Counted from the stretch's first letter, positions 1 through 12,170 are shown. The stretch is 64,000 nucleotides of DNA from Toxorhynchites rutilus septentrionalis (GCF_029784135.1 NC_073744.1:35602061-35666060); one strand, 5' to 3'. Notes: generated by a model not told the origin, from the sequence alone. Translations and numbers: made by a program.

Positions 1-301
1 TGCAAACTTCTTTTTGTTTTTACTGGTAGATATGCATAACATTCACGTCAATATGTTTTCTCGTTCTTTTGTTATTTCATCGGTTTTTATTTGTCTTTTG
101 CTTTTTCATATTTCTATCTATCAATTTGCATTTCACTTTTTTTTCTCCTTTTTTAACAGGGTGACATTTTGCTCGAATTATCCCCAATGCGAAGTCGAAA
201 TTTCTAGCCCCATCCCATTATGCTTCGATCCATGATGGTACAACACATTTTTCGAAAACGACTAACCGAGCGATATTCCCTTTCTTCGGTCTTAATTCCA
301 G

Positions 302-492
302 GAAGCCACGTGACGCGGGCCTGGCGGGCGTTCATGGAGGAGCTGGAGCACACCGCCAAGCAGATCAAAACCAACGCCGAACAGCTGGAGGCCGTCTGCC
401 TGGACAAGCTCGCCCACTTATATCAGGACAAACGTCGCGTGCGGAAGCAGTATCAGGAGGAGCACACCAAGATTGCGACGAAATTCAGCCAT
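302..492 (+). CDS. FER: FER/FPS tyrosine kinase homologue, internal F-BAR exon (first exon in window)
   Basis: This exon encodes 63 whole codons plus two bases of a split codon. The peptide begins [20 protein letters not shown] and continues through a basic stretch ([13 protein letters not shown]). It matches the part of the vertebrate FER F-BAR domain that begins near SKSW and runs through the KDKQQVKKSY segment, roughly residues 65-130 in FER numbering. The F-BAR domain is a dimeric, membrane-binding helical bundle that brings this cytoplasmic kinase to membranes and the cortex. The acceptor is a pyrimidine-rich tract ending TTCCAG at 301. The donor GTAAGT begins at 493, leaving phase 0 after His. 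The preceding exon (start codon and about 65 residues) lies before the window. The frame stays open back to 208, so a slightly earlier acceptor is possible, but 301 is the best site. The gene identity is from remembered family similarity, not a search. Confidence 0.86.
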
Positions 493-1412
493 GTAAGTGC
501 TTCACTCTTTTATATGTATCTTATTCTCGGTGTGTTGTGGTGGTGGGGAAAACCTCCCACGCAAATTAATTGATAAGATATCACCAATCGTACGTCATAA
601 TGGTTAGTTGCATGCTGCTAGGGTGATAAAACCCCACGGTGGAATGAGACACATGCACTCAAATCTCCGCATCCACAATAGTCTCTCATCAATAAACTTC
701 ACTGCGCACTTTGTGTATACTACATCTCAACTAAAAACAGTTGTTATAAAGCGCTCGAAATAATGGCACTGCTGAAGAAATGGAATAAAAAAGTGCCACA
801 CTTTTAGTCTTGTCGGATGACTAAAGCAGTGTCAGACCATTCGAGTGGATTTTTTTATTTGTTTCGTGCGAAATTTATTGCTTATTTGATTTCACATCAA
901 CTAAAATAACCCGTACAATGAATGTGGATCGTGTGGATAATAATCTTATCTTTTTCTAATTACGTACAGAAGCCGCGACAGTCATGTGCTTTCTTTTCCC
1001 AAGGTAATTTGATTTCTAGCCGTTCATTCTTCCACCACAAATGTAACGTAACAGTTAAAAACGCTATCATTCGAAAACAAATTTTCGTTTATTCGTGAGG
1101 ACTACGTCTTGGAGGACCATATGAGGGGTAGAATGAAAATCTAAACGGTGATCATGTAGGAAACCATGAAAGATTCCGATCGCTTACAACTCGATCATTT
1201 CTTTATAGATCGCAAAGATGTTTGCATCAATCGATTGCAAATACGTATCTATCAAATAAAGAAAATAATATATATTTTGTAGATAAGTAATTGAATAATT
1301 GTTAAATGTTAAGCATTATCTAAAACTTCACGACCAATCAACCAATTAGTGCTCTTCAAATTGTACCGGCCGAAGCAGGCAATTAGAGTAACAGCGAAAT
1401 GCAATTTGAATA
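493..1412. other. Intron sequence, no feature recognised
   Basis: AT-rich, with no ORF or repeat that I can support. GAGGACTACGTC at about 1097 recurs in similar form at 15858, 16467 and 36965, so it may be the end of an unrecognised repeat. Confidence 0.5.
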
Positions 1413-1888
1413 CAGTAAAACCTGTTTTTGTGCGGTTTTTTTTGTGCGATTTTTTTGTGCGGTTTTCTGTTCTTGTGCGGGTTTTTTTGCGCGATTTTTT
1501 TTCATGCGGTGTATGAAAAGAAGCATATTTGACGAAGTTCTCGTCCATTTAATTTTTTTTCGATGGTTAATATGCATTTCAGTGCGAAAAAAAGCATATT
1601 TGCGTCTCAATTATCCACTTCTGAAATCATTCCCCTCCTCTCATCAAATGCTCAAAGTTTTTCTAAGTTATTGCATGACATGATTTCTAACAGCAACACG
1701 TTTCGACATGCAGCTAAAAGCACAAAACAGCCACGCTCAACCGAAAAGGCAAAGTGTCCAAAGTGAAACATTTTTTTATACGGTCCCTATCTACCGCACA
1801 AAAAAAATTCAAAATGTGAACCGAACACGATTTTTTATGCGACTTTTTTGTGCAGTCCCTATTCCCCGCACAAAAAATGGTTTGCCTG
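1413..1888. mobile_element. Tigger/pogo-like MITE built from GTGCGG repeats
   Basis: It starts CAGTAAAACCTGTTTTTGTG and ends CAAAAAATGGTTTGCCTG, an imperfect inverted pair flanked by TA on both sides (1411-1412 and 1889-1890). Both arms hold several copies of TTTTTTGTGCGG or its complement. No transposase is present. The CAG ends and TA target fit pogo/Tigger elements. Confidence 0.65.
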
Positions 1889-3119
1889 TACTTCAATGTA
1901 ACGGCGAAACCAACATAGCTAGACATTGTGCATATCATTCTTTTAAAGCCAACCAGCTGTTGCTTGCTATCCTTTTCTTTCCCAATCCTGCTTGTACATA
2001 CATCGAATTTGCTCAATACAATGGAAGCTTGACGAGAAGTGAAACATTACATCAAAAGCCCCACCCATCGGTGTGATTCAACAGCCAGGCAATTCGGATA
2101 AATTTCACTCGCTCCGTTTCGAATCGATCATTAATTTTCTAACCTGAAAATCAAAGTAGACCAGAAGGAGCGATAACAAAGCCACAACGCCAATATCGTC
2201 AGCAGAGTTAGCAAAAGCAGCAGCAAACGAGTTTCAATTTTCCTTCAATCAAACCGATCCGATCCTACACAAAGTGGTGTAATGATGCTGAGGATACAGA
2301 AGTGAAATCGCCTGTGGTTTTTCTAGAAAAGGAGAGGAGATGCATTACGCGTGCATTGGCAATAAGGACACAACTTTCGACATATGATCACCTTGTTCTC
2401 GCATGAATTCACTGCATGAAAACATGGCACTTTTCAGAGCCATAGAATGTTTCAATACAATTCAATGCAACGGTTCGAGGCATTCTGAAATAATGTCAAT
2501 AATTATTATAATTAGAACAAATTCACTTTAATTGTACAGAGTGCGTCACTTACCTCTATGGGATTTTCATTCGCAGGAAAACTGTAACTTATCAATTGAG
2601 AGATTATTGTATAGGTTTGGTGCCTCAAGTAGAAAACATTTTCAATTCCAAATTCCAAATTTTTCGGAATCCAAATTCAAATTCGAAATTTGTGGCTAAT
2701 ATTTAAAATTTAAAATTCGGTATACTTCAATCATCTAAATTTTTGTTCATAGCTGAACAGTCCGTCTCTGGGCAGTTGGAAAATGGATTTCAAAATGACC
2801 AAACTATGAAATTTATTACATGACCTTTCCAGGGTAACCATATCATTCTTCTAAATAATTATTAGGAACTTTCGATGCATTCTGAAATAATATCCGGAGT
2901 GATAAACAACCGAATTGAATAAAAAAAATCGTAGTCTTACATCAACAACGCGGTCATGTCTTGAACATATTTTTTTTTGTAAATGCCTGTAAAATCTGAA
3001 TGAAATTTGCCATGTATAGTAAAATAAATCAGAAGAATTTGTAACAAAAATCACATATTTGCCCATATACAAACATTTACTCTTGAATGCAGCTATCCGC
3101 CTATACAACTTCTCTACTT
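1889..3119. other. Intron sequence, mostly unassigned
   Basis: No gene. A short stretch at 2640-2720 is a degenerate AATTCCAAATTC low-complexity tract. Confidence 0.5.
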
Positions 3120-3545
3120 TTTAATATTTTTTCTTGAAAGCTGAGCTTCTTTTACTTAACATACCCAAAAATCAAAAAGGAAATTAATTTCGTGTTTGAG
3201 TTACGATTTTTCAATATTAACCGATGGTCCAAAAATCATTCGTCCTTTTTCATCCAAAAATGTCTTTTTTCTGAAAATCATAACATTTGAATTACTGAGC
3301 CGATTTAGATGATTTAAGCCAATAACCTAACCTTCTTTGAAAAAAATATCACACTTGCGGGAAGATGGGATTCTAGTCGCGTAGATCTAATCTAGTCACA
3401 TAGGAATATTGAACGAAAACTTTAAACATGTTGAATTGGAAAAATAATAACTCAAAAACGAAAAATAACATCTCTCTGACTTTCGGATTATGTAAAAAAA
3501 ACACAGCTTTCCAGATAAAAAAATAGTTTACTGTCTCATTAGCCC
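3120..3545. repeat. Foldback repeat (family A), central part
   Basis: The left half (about 3120-3370) and right half (about 3420-3545) are inverted versions of the same unit, which contains CTTGAAAGCTGAG, GAGTTATGATTTTTC-like and CCGATGGT-like words. Between them lies the spacer CTAGTCGCGTAGATCTAATC and TATTGAACGAAAACT. The same unit and spacer recur at 8280-9600 and 62942-64000. Confidence 0.7.
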
Positions 3546-3743
3546 ACTTAGTATATTTCGTTTGTGTCTAGTAGAACCGCATCAATTGAATGATTTTTCC
3601 ATGATGAACAATATGTGGACAATGGAAAAGTCACGACTAAATATTGAAATCATAAATAATTGTCAAAAAGGACTTTTATTTGGACGATGACAAAATTTAT
3701 GAGAAAATTTCCAAAAATCATAATTATCTAAATATTCTTTTCA

Positions 3744-3999
3744 TATACAGCCATACCAGGCCAGAACGATATAGTGGTTCTCAGATATTCGTTAAAATTG
3801 GTAGTTTTGTTCCTTATCGCAATATATTAGTAGACCCGTATATATTTTTTTTTCATTAGGGTGGTACACAAAAACGATTTTTTCCTCTTTTACCCAAAAA
3901 ATTTCGCGTCCAATATTTCGCGATAAGGAACAAAAAAAACTACCAATTTCAACGAAATCTGAGAACCACTATATCAATTTGGCATAGAATGACTGTATA
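3744..3999. mobile_element. Short hairpin MITE of foldback family A
   Basis: It starts TATACAGCCATACCAGGCCA and its right end is the inverse, ending CATAGAATGACTGTATA. Arms of about 85 bp (3744-3830 and 3910-3999) pair almost throughout, including CGATATAGTGGTTCTCAG and TTGTTCCTTATCGC. It contains only the outer arms of the family and looks like a deletion derivative. Confidence 0.75.
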
Positions 4000-4099
4000 A
4001 GAATGTTTAATTGTTTGGCTTAATTTTCGGTTTCATTCACTCAATGAAATTCTTAAAAAAAATGGGTTTTTGGTTTGTTTTTGCTTACGCGCTTCTTTT

Positions 4100-4770
4100 G
4101 TAGTCTGGAACTGTTTGGTCAGCCTGTTAAAGATATTGTGTGAAGTTTTGTGTTGCAAACAATATTTTTTTGTGCCGAAACGTTCAAAATGTTGCAGAAT
4201 GCATTCGGTGACTCAACTATGTCGAAAACACGGGTGTATGAATGGTATAACGGTCTAGAAGAGATGAACGATTTGACACGGACAACCCCTCCATCTGATG
4301 ATAACATCGATAAAATAAATAGAATGGTGCTTCGAAGTCATCATTTAAGTTAGATAGAATTATCCCTTTGCGGTAGGAATTATTTTCCTTTGAAAGAGAT
4401 TCTCTTATCTTTCCACGCTAATATTATTTTTTTTATATCGAGTACCGTTACGTATTATTCATAGAAACTCCGTAAGCATTCGTGAAAAAGTTCACCAGAC
4501 ATTAAAATTTGTTTAGAAAAAATGTAAGCTATTACATCGTTGAATAAAGTATTTATTATGATACTTTGCGTTGGTGGCTGAGGACAGGCAAACGACAGCA
4601 AAGAGTTAAATATCTATTACGAGACCGTTCGTCATGTTTTGCATGATGTTTTGGGAACGAGAAAAGTTGCAGTACGACTAGTGGCAATCAAGTTACTATA
4701 AAAAAACGTAACACATCTTATTGAATTACGTAATCTTAACGCAAATGACCTCGAGTTTCAGTTGAAGTCT
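4100..4770 (+). mobile_element. Mariner-like transposase remnant, N-terminal part
   Basis: At 4195-4320 the frame reads NAFGDSTMSKTRVYEWYNGL, then a proline-rich linker. That is the mariner helix-turn-helix motif FGD..MS..RVFEWH. Further on, ETVRHVLHDVLGTRKVAVRL (about 4619-4680) matches the linker helix before the catalytic core. Stops and frame breaks separate the pieces and no catalytic DDD motifs remain. It is related to the element at 35985-36680. Confidence 0.7.
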
Positions 4771-4779
4771 TGAAGATTC

Positions 4780-5055
4780 AGCACGCATTTTTTAATTACA
4801 TAATCTTTGTGATTTTTGATAAGCAAGCGATAGAAATGATAACGGCGGATGTTGCCGGTTCTGTTACAGTTGAAGAACCCTTCAAATGAGTTTCCTACCC
4901 AGGTTCAGAGTCCTCAACACACGATTCTTTAATCACAATCGAAACTGTAAACGGAAGCAAACAATTTTTAGACATATTTATTGAATGACTCAGATGACAT
5001 TTTTTTATACGATGATATGTTAAGGTTTCACATCTTATGAGTTATGTTATCCATC
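4780..5055. other. Intron sequence, no feature recognised
   Basis: May include decayed 3' sequence of the mariner remnant, but no motif is clear. Confidence 0.4.
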
Positions 5056-5127
5056 GACTCCGTGGCGCAACGGTAGCGCGTCTGACTCCAGATCAGAAGG
5101 TTGCGTGTTCAAATCACGTCGGGGTCA
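5056..5127 (+). tRNA. tRNA-Trp-CCA: tRNA-Trp (anticodon CCA)
   Basis: A 72-nt cloverleaf with anticodon CCA at 5088-5090. The acceptor stem pairs fully, with one T-G wobble. The A box TGGCGCAACGG and the B box GTGTTCAAATCAC are intact. A T5 pol III terminator follows at 5141. The sequence is identical to the copies at 6219, 6608 and 49108. Confidence 0.95.
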
Positions 5128-6218
5128 AGACCAGAAAATATTTTTATGTTGAACTAGCAGAATCGTTCGTTCTGAGAGTCGCGGAGGATTTTGTACTTCT
5201 GGTACGATTTGAGATTGAATGCTCCCCAATTCACTCCAAACTTTGAAGAATCGGCTAGAAAAAACTGCTGAACGTATCAACATGAAACGTTCACAGATGT
5301 TTAGGGAAGGGCTTAAAATTTGCCTGCAACATTAGAACTCACTGCGATGTTTGCAGAATTACAGTGGATTCTGTAAAGCACTATAAAAACAGTTTTTGGC
5401 ACTTTTTTTAAACCGATGCAAAAAATTTAAATAACTTTTTTTTATCAAAGTAATTTTTTCTTTGTGCAGAATTTATTGGAGTTTTCAAAACTGCGGTGCG
5501 TTGATTGTTCATTGAATTATTCATCATCAAAGACGAAGGGATTATTTTTCATTCAAACTTAAATATCTCTCTATGGGAAGGTTCTACAGGAACGTTCTGG
5601 GAACCAAATAAAAGCTGATTGATGAGGTTAATTGGATTTGCCATTGAGTTGGTTAACAAAAAAATGTCCAGAAAATCTTTGAGAAAACAGAGGAAAATTG
5701 ATTTTTAATTTCTTCCAAATATTGTTGCCCACTACACCCACACACTCCAAGATAACAATATGTACGTAAAATATTATAATACTCAGAGTTGTAGCTTCAA
5801 AATAATGTATTGCATCGATATGTGTTGATTTTTCACAAAGTTACAGCATGTCAAAAATCACTTAAAATTCCCGACTTCGCACTCTGTTCCTCTATTTTTT
5901 TTTGTAGAGTGTAGATGAACAAGATTGGGTGAATAAATAACCTTTTATTTTCATATGTTCTCCATATTTTCCTACTGATTTTCATAACACTTTTGCCATA
6001 TAAACCTGACACATATCAAGACGCATCGAACCTAGAAATAATTCTTCAAATCGGATTATCCGTTCTTGAGTTGAAGCGTGACATACGGACATTGAATTAT
6101 TTTCATTTATATAGAATTTATATTTATCCATAACAATGGTGAAACAAAATAAGGATAGTTATATATACTAGTGCATGAATTATCATCACAAACGATAAAA
6201 AGACGACTTTTAAAAGTT
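5128..6218. other. Spacer between tRNA-Trp genes, no gene seen
   Basis: AT-rich intron sequence without an ORF, inverted repeat or other feature I can support. Confidence 0.5.
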
Positions 6219-6290
6219 TGACCCCGACGTGATTTGAACACGCAACCTTCTGATCTGGAGTCAGACGCGCTACCGTTGCGCCACGGAGTC
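6219..6290 (-). tRNA. tRNA-Trp-CCA: tRNA-Trp (anticodon CCA), second copy
   Basis: The 72 bases are identical to the copy at 5056 but lie on the other strand. All four stems pair. Downstream on the minus strand there are T4 and T5 runs near 6215 and 6200. Flanking sequence is not shared with the other copies. Confidence 0.95.
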
Positions 6291-6607
6291 CATTGATGAA
6301 CCTGTTCCGTAAAAATTTTGTTTTCAATATCATATTGTTACGAGCGAAACACTTATTACCTCAACCGCATGCCATTTTTACACGATTTTCGACTTAAAAA
6401 ACTCCAAAATGATGCATTCATTTGTTGCTACCAATATACACCAAAGAGGCATATGAAACTAAAACTTTCATCACAACTTATTTTCATATGAATATGCAGG
6501 AATGTTTGTTTTTATACCAAGTAATTTTAATAACAAAATACTAGCATTTAGTTGATTTAAATGCTATATTGGAAAAAAATAAACTTTACAAAATGCTGTT
6601 TTCAACA

Positions 6608-6679
6608 GACTCCGTGGCGCAACGGTAGCGCGTCTGACTCCAGATCAGAAGGTTGCGTGTTCAAATCACGTCGGGGTCA
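6608..6679 (+). tRNA. tRNA-Trp-CCA: tRNA-Trp (anticodon CCA), third copy
   Basis: Identical to the copy at 5056, with a T7 terminator at 6692-6698. It is 317 bp from the convergent-strand copy at 6219-6290. Confidence 0.95.
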
Positions 6680-6831
6680 ACATGACCAGTCTTTTTTTCT
6701 TGAATTGCGTAATGAGTAGATAAGAAAAAATAACAATCTGTAATTTAAATGAATTTTGACTGCCTTCGTTCTGTCTACGATTGTAATGGATGAAATACAA
6801 AATTCATCATGGAAAAAATCACTTTTTATGT

Positions 6832-6870
6832 TGATCCTGACGTGTTTGGAACACACAGCACCAAGGAGTC
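6832..6870 (-). pseudogene. tRNA-Trp pseudogene lacking the anticodon arm
   Basis: The minus strand starts GACTCCTTGGTGC and ends GTTCCAAACACGTCAGGATC A. It matches the first 13 and last 25 or so bases of tRNA-Trp, with the D-loop, anticodon arm and variable region missing. Only about 39 of 72 bases remain, so it cannot be a functional tRNA. Confidence 0.8.
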
Positions 6871-8275
6871 CATTCAAAACATTATTTCACAACGATTTTT
6901 TTCTTAAATCCAGAAGATATTTATTTAATAAAAAAGATATCTCTTTGCACTAGCATTTCGAAGCATACCATTTGATGCGATCGTTCCGTACAACAGCAAA
7001 ACAACAACTGACGGTTTGCCGCAACAAAGGCAGTATTCAGAGCGATTACTTCTCATTCTTATACCGTTTAAGTATGATCATACACAATGCTTAGCTATGA
7101 TTCGGCTCGAAATGGAATTGATTCATACAAATTGTGCCTCATCGCTACGTTAGGTGCTCGTTTATAGCTGAGCACAGATTGCTCGTGCCAATGGGCAAAT
7201 CATAACACGGGTTTAGTGATTAGATAATGCCAGAATTTCCTCAATTTCTCATTTGTTGATTCAAATAATTAGAATCATCGTAAAAATTTAAGATTTTCTT
7301 TAATGCGAAATATTTGGTAGCCCTGACAAGGGCCGATAAATGAGTGCTTGCACTGAGAGGCGCGGACGATTCCCAAAGTAATGAAGAGCAAATCGTCAAA
7401 TTAACCTTCAACATTAAAATGTACTGTTTATTATTGCTTGATTAGAACGGGACTGAAACACCAAATTTATCAAACACTCAAGTAATTTTTCAACTTTTCA
7501 GTATTTCTTACGCTCCCGAAAACACAGTTTCCACATATTCTGCTATGCAGCATTTTTTTGCAGAATGGGAACAGAAATTCCGAATCGAATCGATTCAGAA
7601 CTCATTGTCACCATCAGTCTTCCACCCAAGAACCCCCAAGCACACACCGCTGTAAAACGCCTTTTTTACATCTGGTTGGAAATGCGCTGCACGTTGATGT
7701 GATGTTTAGCCCGGAAATAATGCTTGAATTCACGAAAAGTCATGAATAAGTCCGAACACACGCTTGAGATTACACAAGCAAATAATCGAAATGCATCGAA
7801 ATTTTTAAAATTAACTATTGATTTGAAAATAGAAACTATTGGTGGCCCTGAGAATGGAAACAGCTGAAGATGATAGATTCATGACTCATTCCTGTTCTCG
7901 CGTGAACAATACACAAGCTGGCCATATGTCGAAATTTTTGTGTTTAGAATTACTATTTTAAAAGTTCAAATTCACAATTCAAATACATTAAAATCTACAA
8001 GTAAACATTTATATTTCCAATCCTAATTCATGGTAATTTTCATGATTGCAGATTACGTAGTCGATTTCTGGATTCAGATCCAGACCAAACGGCCAAAAAA
8101 CGACCGAGTGCCAAAAAGCAAATTTTTGAAAAAAAATATTTTATCAAGATAATAGTAAATCTCGACGTTTAATTTTTTTGAAAACTCCTATTTCGATATT
8201 CGAAAATCTATACTGCTGCTGGACATAACGACTAAGCTTTCGACATCATATACAAATTTCACTAACATTTTTTTT
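6871..8275. other. Intron sequence, no gene seen
   Basis: The end (about 8190-8275) contains GCTGGACATAACGAC.AAG, followed by a polypyrimidine block. It resembles 35390-35460 and seems to be outer sequence of foldback family A. Confidence 0.45.
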
Positions 8276-8279
8276 ACTT

Positions 8280-9600
8280 TAAACCATTCCATGCCAAACC
8301 GATATAGTGGATCCCAAATTTTTGTGAAAATTGGTGGTTTTGTTCTTTATCGCAAAACATTTGACTTGTATTTTTATTTTTTTTATTAGGGTGACCATTT
8401 CTATTTCAGGGTTGTCCAAAAATGACTTTTTTCAAAAATTCATAACTTTTGAACTACTAGACCGATTCAAATGATCGACATATCAACTTAAAGCCAATCA
8501 CCTGGTTTTTTTTTAAATACTATACCTGTAGAAAATTTGAATTCTGCTCTCGTTATTAATGATTGTATTCGTTTTTTATTGTTTTCATAGTCTCGGGACC
8601 AAAGGCGCTATATTTTTTTATATTTTTTCTGGTAAGCTGAGGATTTTTCACATAACATATGTCAAAACGAAAGAGGCGTTTTTTTTCATTTTCGAGTTAT
8701 GATTTTTCAAAGTAAACCGATGGTTCGAAAAATCAATTTTTTTCTTCTTTTTTCCAACACAAAAAATTCATAACTTTTTATCTACTGGACCGATTATCCG
8801 ACTTCCGACCGACTTCAGATTATCGACACATAAAATTACAGCCAAATAGATAATCTTTTTTGAAAAATATTAGACTTGCGAAAAAAAAATGGATTTTGAT
8901 TTCGTAATTATTGTTTGTATTAATTTTTTATAGTTTAAATGGTTTCGGGACCAAGTATGCTATATTTTTTATATGTTTTCTTGAAAGCTGAGTTTTTTTT
9001 ACATAACATATCCGAAAATCAGAGATATGTTATTTTTCGTTTTTAAGTTATGATTTTTCAAAGTTAACATGTTTTCAGTCTTCGTTCAATATTTCTATGC
9101 GACTAGACGGGATGTATGCGACTAGAATTCAGATAATTGGCAAATGTGTCAAAGATTAGCTAATTGGCTTTAATTTAAAATAAAATTAATACCGATCACC
9201 TGAATTGGTCCAGTAGTTCAAAAGTAATAAATTTTTGAAAAAAAAGTCATTTTTAGAATGAAAGTGAAAAATGGTATTTTGGACCAACGGTTAACTTTGA
9301 AAAATTATAACACAAAAACGAAAAAAACGCCTGTCTGGTTTCGACATATGTTATGTGAAAAATCCTCAGCTTTTCAGAAAAAAATATAAAAAAATATAGC
9401 GCCTTTGCTCCCGAGACCATGAAAACAATAAAAAACGAATACAATCAATAATAATGAGAACAGAATTCGAGAATTTTCTACAGGTGTATTAACAGGTGAT
9501 TAGCTTTAATTTGATATGTCGATCATCTGAATCGGTCCAGTAGTTCAAAAGTTATGAATTTTTGAAAAAAGAGGAAAAAGTGGATTTTTCGGACAACCCT
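8280..9600. mobile_element. Foldback element, family A, nearly complete
   Basis: It begins with the family end ACCATTCCATGCCAAACCGA. Two tandem units follow (8408-8750 and about 8750-9065). Then comes the spacer around GCGACTAGACGGGATGTATG at 9100, and then units in inverse orientation to 9600 (ending CGGACAACCCT). The arms 8408-8740 and 9262-9600 pair over about 330 bp. Repeated landmarks are TCTCGGGACCAAAGGCGC and CACATAACATATGTC. The right terminal repeat is missing. No coding capacity was found. Confidence 0.78.
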
Positions 9601-10010
9601 AAATTGTAATTTGGTGAGTTTACCACGGCACCACTGTACGTCGAACTTTGTTAAACTGGAAGGGCTTTCTAATAAAAAATTCCAAAATATGCCGAATGGG
9701 GAGTGTTTGGAGATGAAAAAGTTTTTAATATTAAATTCAATTTGTAAATGATATTTTTCCTAAATGGTTCATTTTTTCCCAACAACTTCGTCAAATATCA
9801 TATTTTAATCAGACATCTGGATTTTGAGTTACCATTTCTGAAAGAAAGATCAATGATTTTGAATACGCCCTTTTAAAAAATCAGTCGTAATTCAATTTGG
9901 TCATATGATAACAAAAATTGTGATTTTGGGTAGCTTCCATCGTGTGTACCAAGTTTCAAAAAAATCGAATAGGGTCGAATAGGGTCGGGTCGGGTCGAGC
10001 ACGCATTAAT
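9601..10010. repeat. Flanking repeat shared with 27670-27830 and 35640-35900
   Basis: Shared words include TTAATATTAAATTCAATTT, TCATATTTTAATC.GACA and CGCCCTT..AAAAATC.GT. The end has tandem GGGTCGGGTC-like repeats at 9970-9998. Confidence 0.55.
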
Positions 10011-10406
10011 GCTTTTCGCATATATTGCCACATACACGGCCCCGACCGAAAAGGATATAGATTAACGTTTATGCTCTCCTTTTTACTTTTAGAAAACACC
10101 TTCTAACTTCATTTCATAATGAGGTACACATTATCTCGCATCTACCCAAACAGCACCAGTGGCTGTGTGGATAGCCTAGATAGTCGTGTAAAACAGTCAT
10201 GCATTCCAGTCGGTCTTGGTTCGATCCCCGTTGACATCCCTTTGACTTTTTTTTTGGGTACAATCCCAAGCTGGCGTTCAGTCTGAGAGAAAGAGATGTC
10301 TGGTGAAAAAGGTGCTTTTATTTGTTCATTGCACCCTTCAGCACACGAAAAAACTTTTTTTTTCTGCCGAAGATGAAATGTTTTCAGCCAACGCTAGTTT
10401 GGGTGT
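10011..10406 (+). mobile_element. tRNA-related SINE, family S1, copy 1
   Basis: The copy at 13835-14241 is the same element in inverse orientation, and the match spans the full length, defining both ends. Inside are pol III-like boxes: TGGCTGTGTGGATAG near 10162 and an exact B box GGTTCGATCCC near 10209. The 3' part ends CAGCCAACGCTAGTTTGGGTG. There is no ORF. Confidence 0.65.
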
Positions 10407-12170
10407 GGATAAATTTCTAGTGACAAATTCGGGCTTAGGATTCGGAATTTCAGAAGCATATTTTAGATCTGGATTGTAGAAGAACCCCCTCCTGATCTGG
10501 TTCATAGACAAAAGATTTTGGTTTCGTGTCTTTAATGCTGAGTCTAATCAATAGTATACAGATCCTCGCCAGACCTCTTATTCTTAGTCGACTAAACGGA
10601 TTTAATTTCAGATTATCGATACTGATTTATGGTCCAAATGCCGGATATCAAACTGAAATTCAATTCAAATTGAAGCTGATTTAGAATGCTCAATCGCAGA
10701 TGATTATTCGAAGTATAATTTACCGAAACGTTCATAATGAAAACTTCCCAGTGTGAAATTTCGCCGGCTCAGCTCAATCGTGGACAGCAAATACTAAATA
10801 ACTAACTAAACCATTGAAATTAGTGTTCAAACGAATGCATTACTATGTCCTATATTGATTGTATACATCATCTCTTGAATAACTTTACCCACTGAACAGC
10901 ATCAAGGAGAGACTCCTGTTCTGCATCAAAATTTTCCTGGCAGCCTACGTGCGAAAGTCAATCCGTACGCCATAAGTTATTCCAAATGAAGGAAAATATC
11001 CTATGACGGTGCCGACCCGTTTTAGCGTCGCCGGCTCGAAACAGTTCGACACAGCGGTGGATTAGTTAAGCTTACACTTGCTCGAACGAATATAGATTCA
11101 CTCGATAAGACAGTGAGGAATGCTGAAAGGGGCGCCCCAAGCAGTGTAATTGTCCCCCGATTTGCGGCGCCGGAAACCGCTGGCCTCTACACGGCTGCCA
11201 CTGATGAGAGGGCACACAGTTTCTTGGCTACTTGGTGAGGTAGGTCGACAGTTTTCTTGGCTCGGGAAAATAGGCGCATCGCTCTGTTACTACCGAGAGC
11301 TTGTTTTTGTTTTGCCACCTTGCTGCATCCAATACATGGAGAGAAATGGACCGAGAGGTCGTTTGGTTATTCTCCGGGAGATTTATGAACAATTGGTTTT
11401 GCAGTTTGAGTCTGTTTTGGAATATTAATACCAAGGCAGGAGATCCTGGCTTTACTCAGTGAAGAGATAACTGATATTAAATCAAACAGACTTTCGGTCA
11501 ACATCACTATCGTCGTATGCACACAGTGACTTCAAACCCAACATCCCTATGAACCAGATCCAATCCGCCAGATGGTAATTTGTGACTGTTCGATATCCGC
11601 ATGAACATAGACAGAATCGATAATTAATTAACATACAAATGGAAGCCAAAAATAAAGCCGATACCATGTTTGTGTCATTTCGTTCCGTTAGATGTAATCG
11701 AAAATGATTTATCGCGAAACCATTTGTTGTCGGTTTCGGGGAGGGTTGGGGCAAATTAACCCGTCACAAAAATACATCCCCAGAGTCAGCACCATCGGGA
11801 GCATGTACAGTGTCGGACATAAAAAATGATGCACCCAACGAGTTTGTTGTTTAGAATTTAGTTTTCTCTTTCTGCAATATCTCAAGAGAAAATCTCAATG
11901 ATTATGTTGTATATCAATACTGACCTTTTGAACAATGGCGTAAGGCAGAACAATTGTACCGACCAATTGACATTTTGAACAATTCTTGTTCGATTATACT
12001 GAACAGACATTTCACAAACACAAATAATACCAATAGGTTGAGAACTGTCAAAGCTATCCAATAATTTTATCATCTAGCTACTAATCTTATCAGCTACCTA
12101 CGGTATTCAATGTACAAAATAAATTATGGACGTGACTTTGTGCATTTTTTCTGTCAGACACTGTATCCAT
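10407..12170. other. Intron sequence, no gene seen
   Basis: Moderately GC-rich between 10980 and 11760, with no repeats recognised. The short ORFs here show no family resemblance. Confidence 0.5.

Noticed and set aside
14..235. ORF after a strong acceptor-like tract (TTTTTTAACAG at about 160)
   Set aside because: Its frame is different from the FER exon and stops at 235. The peptide before 302 has no FER similarity.
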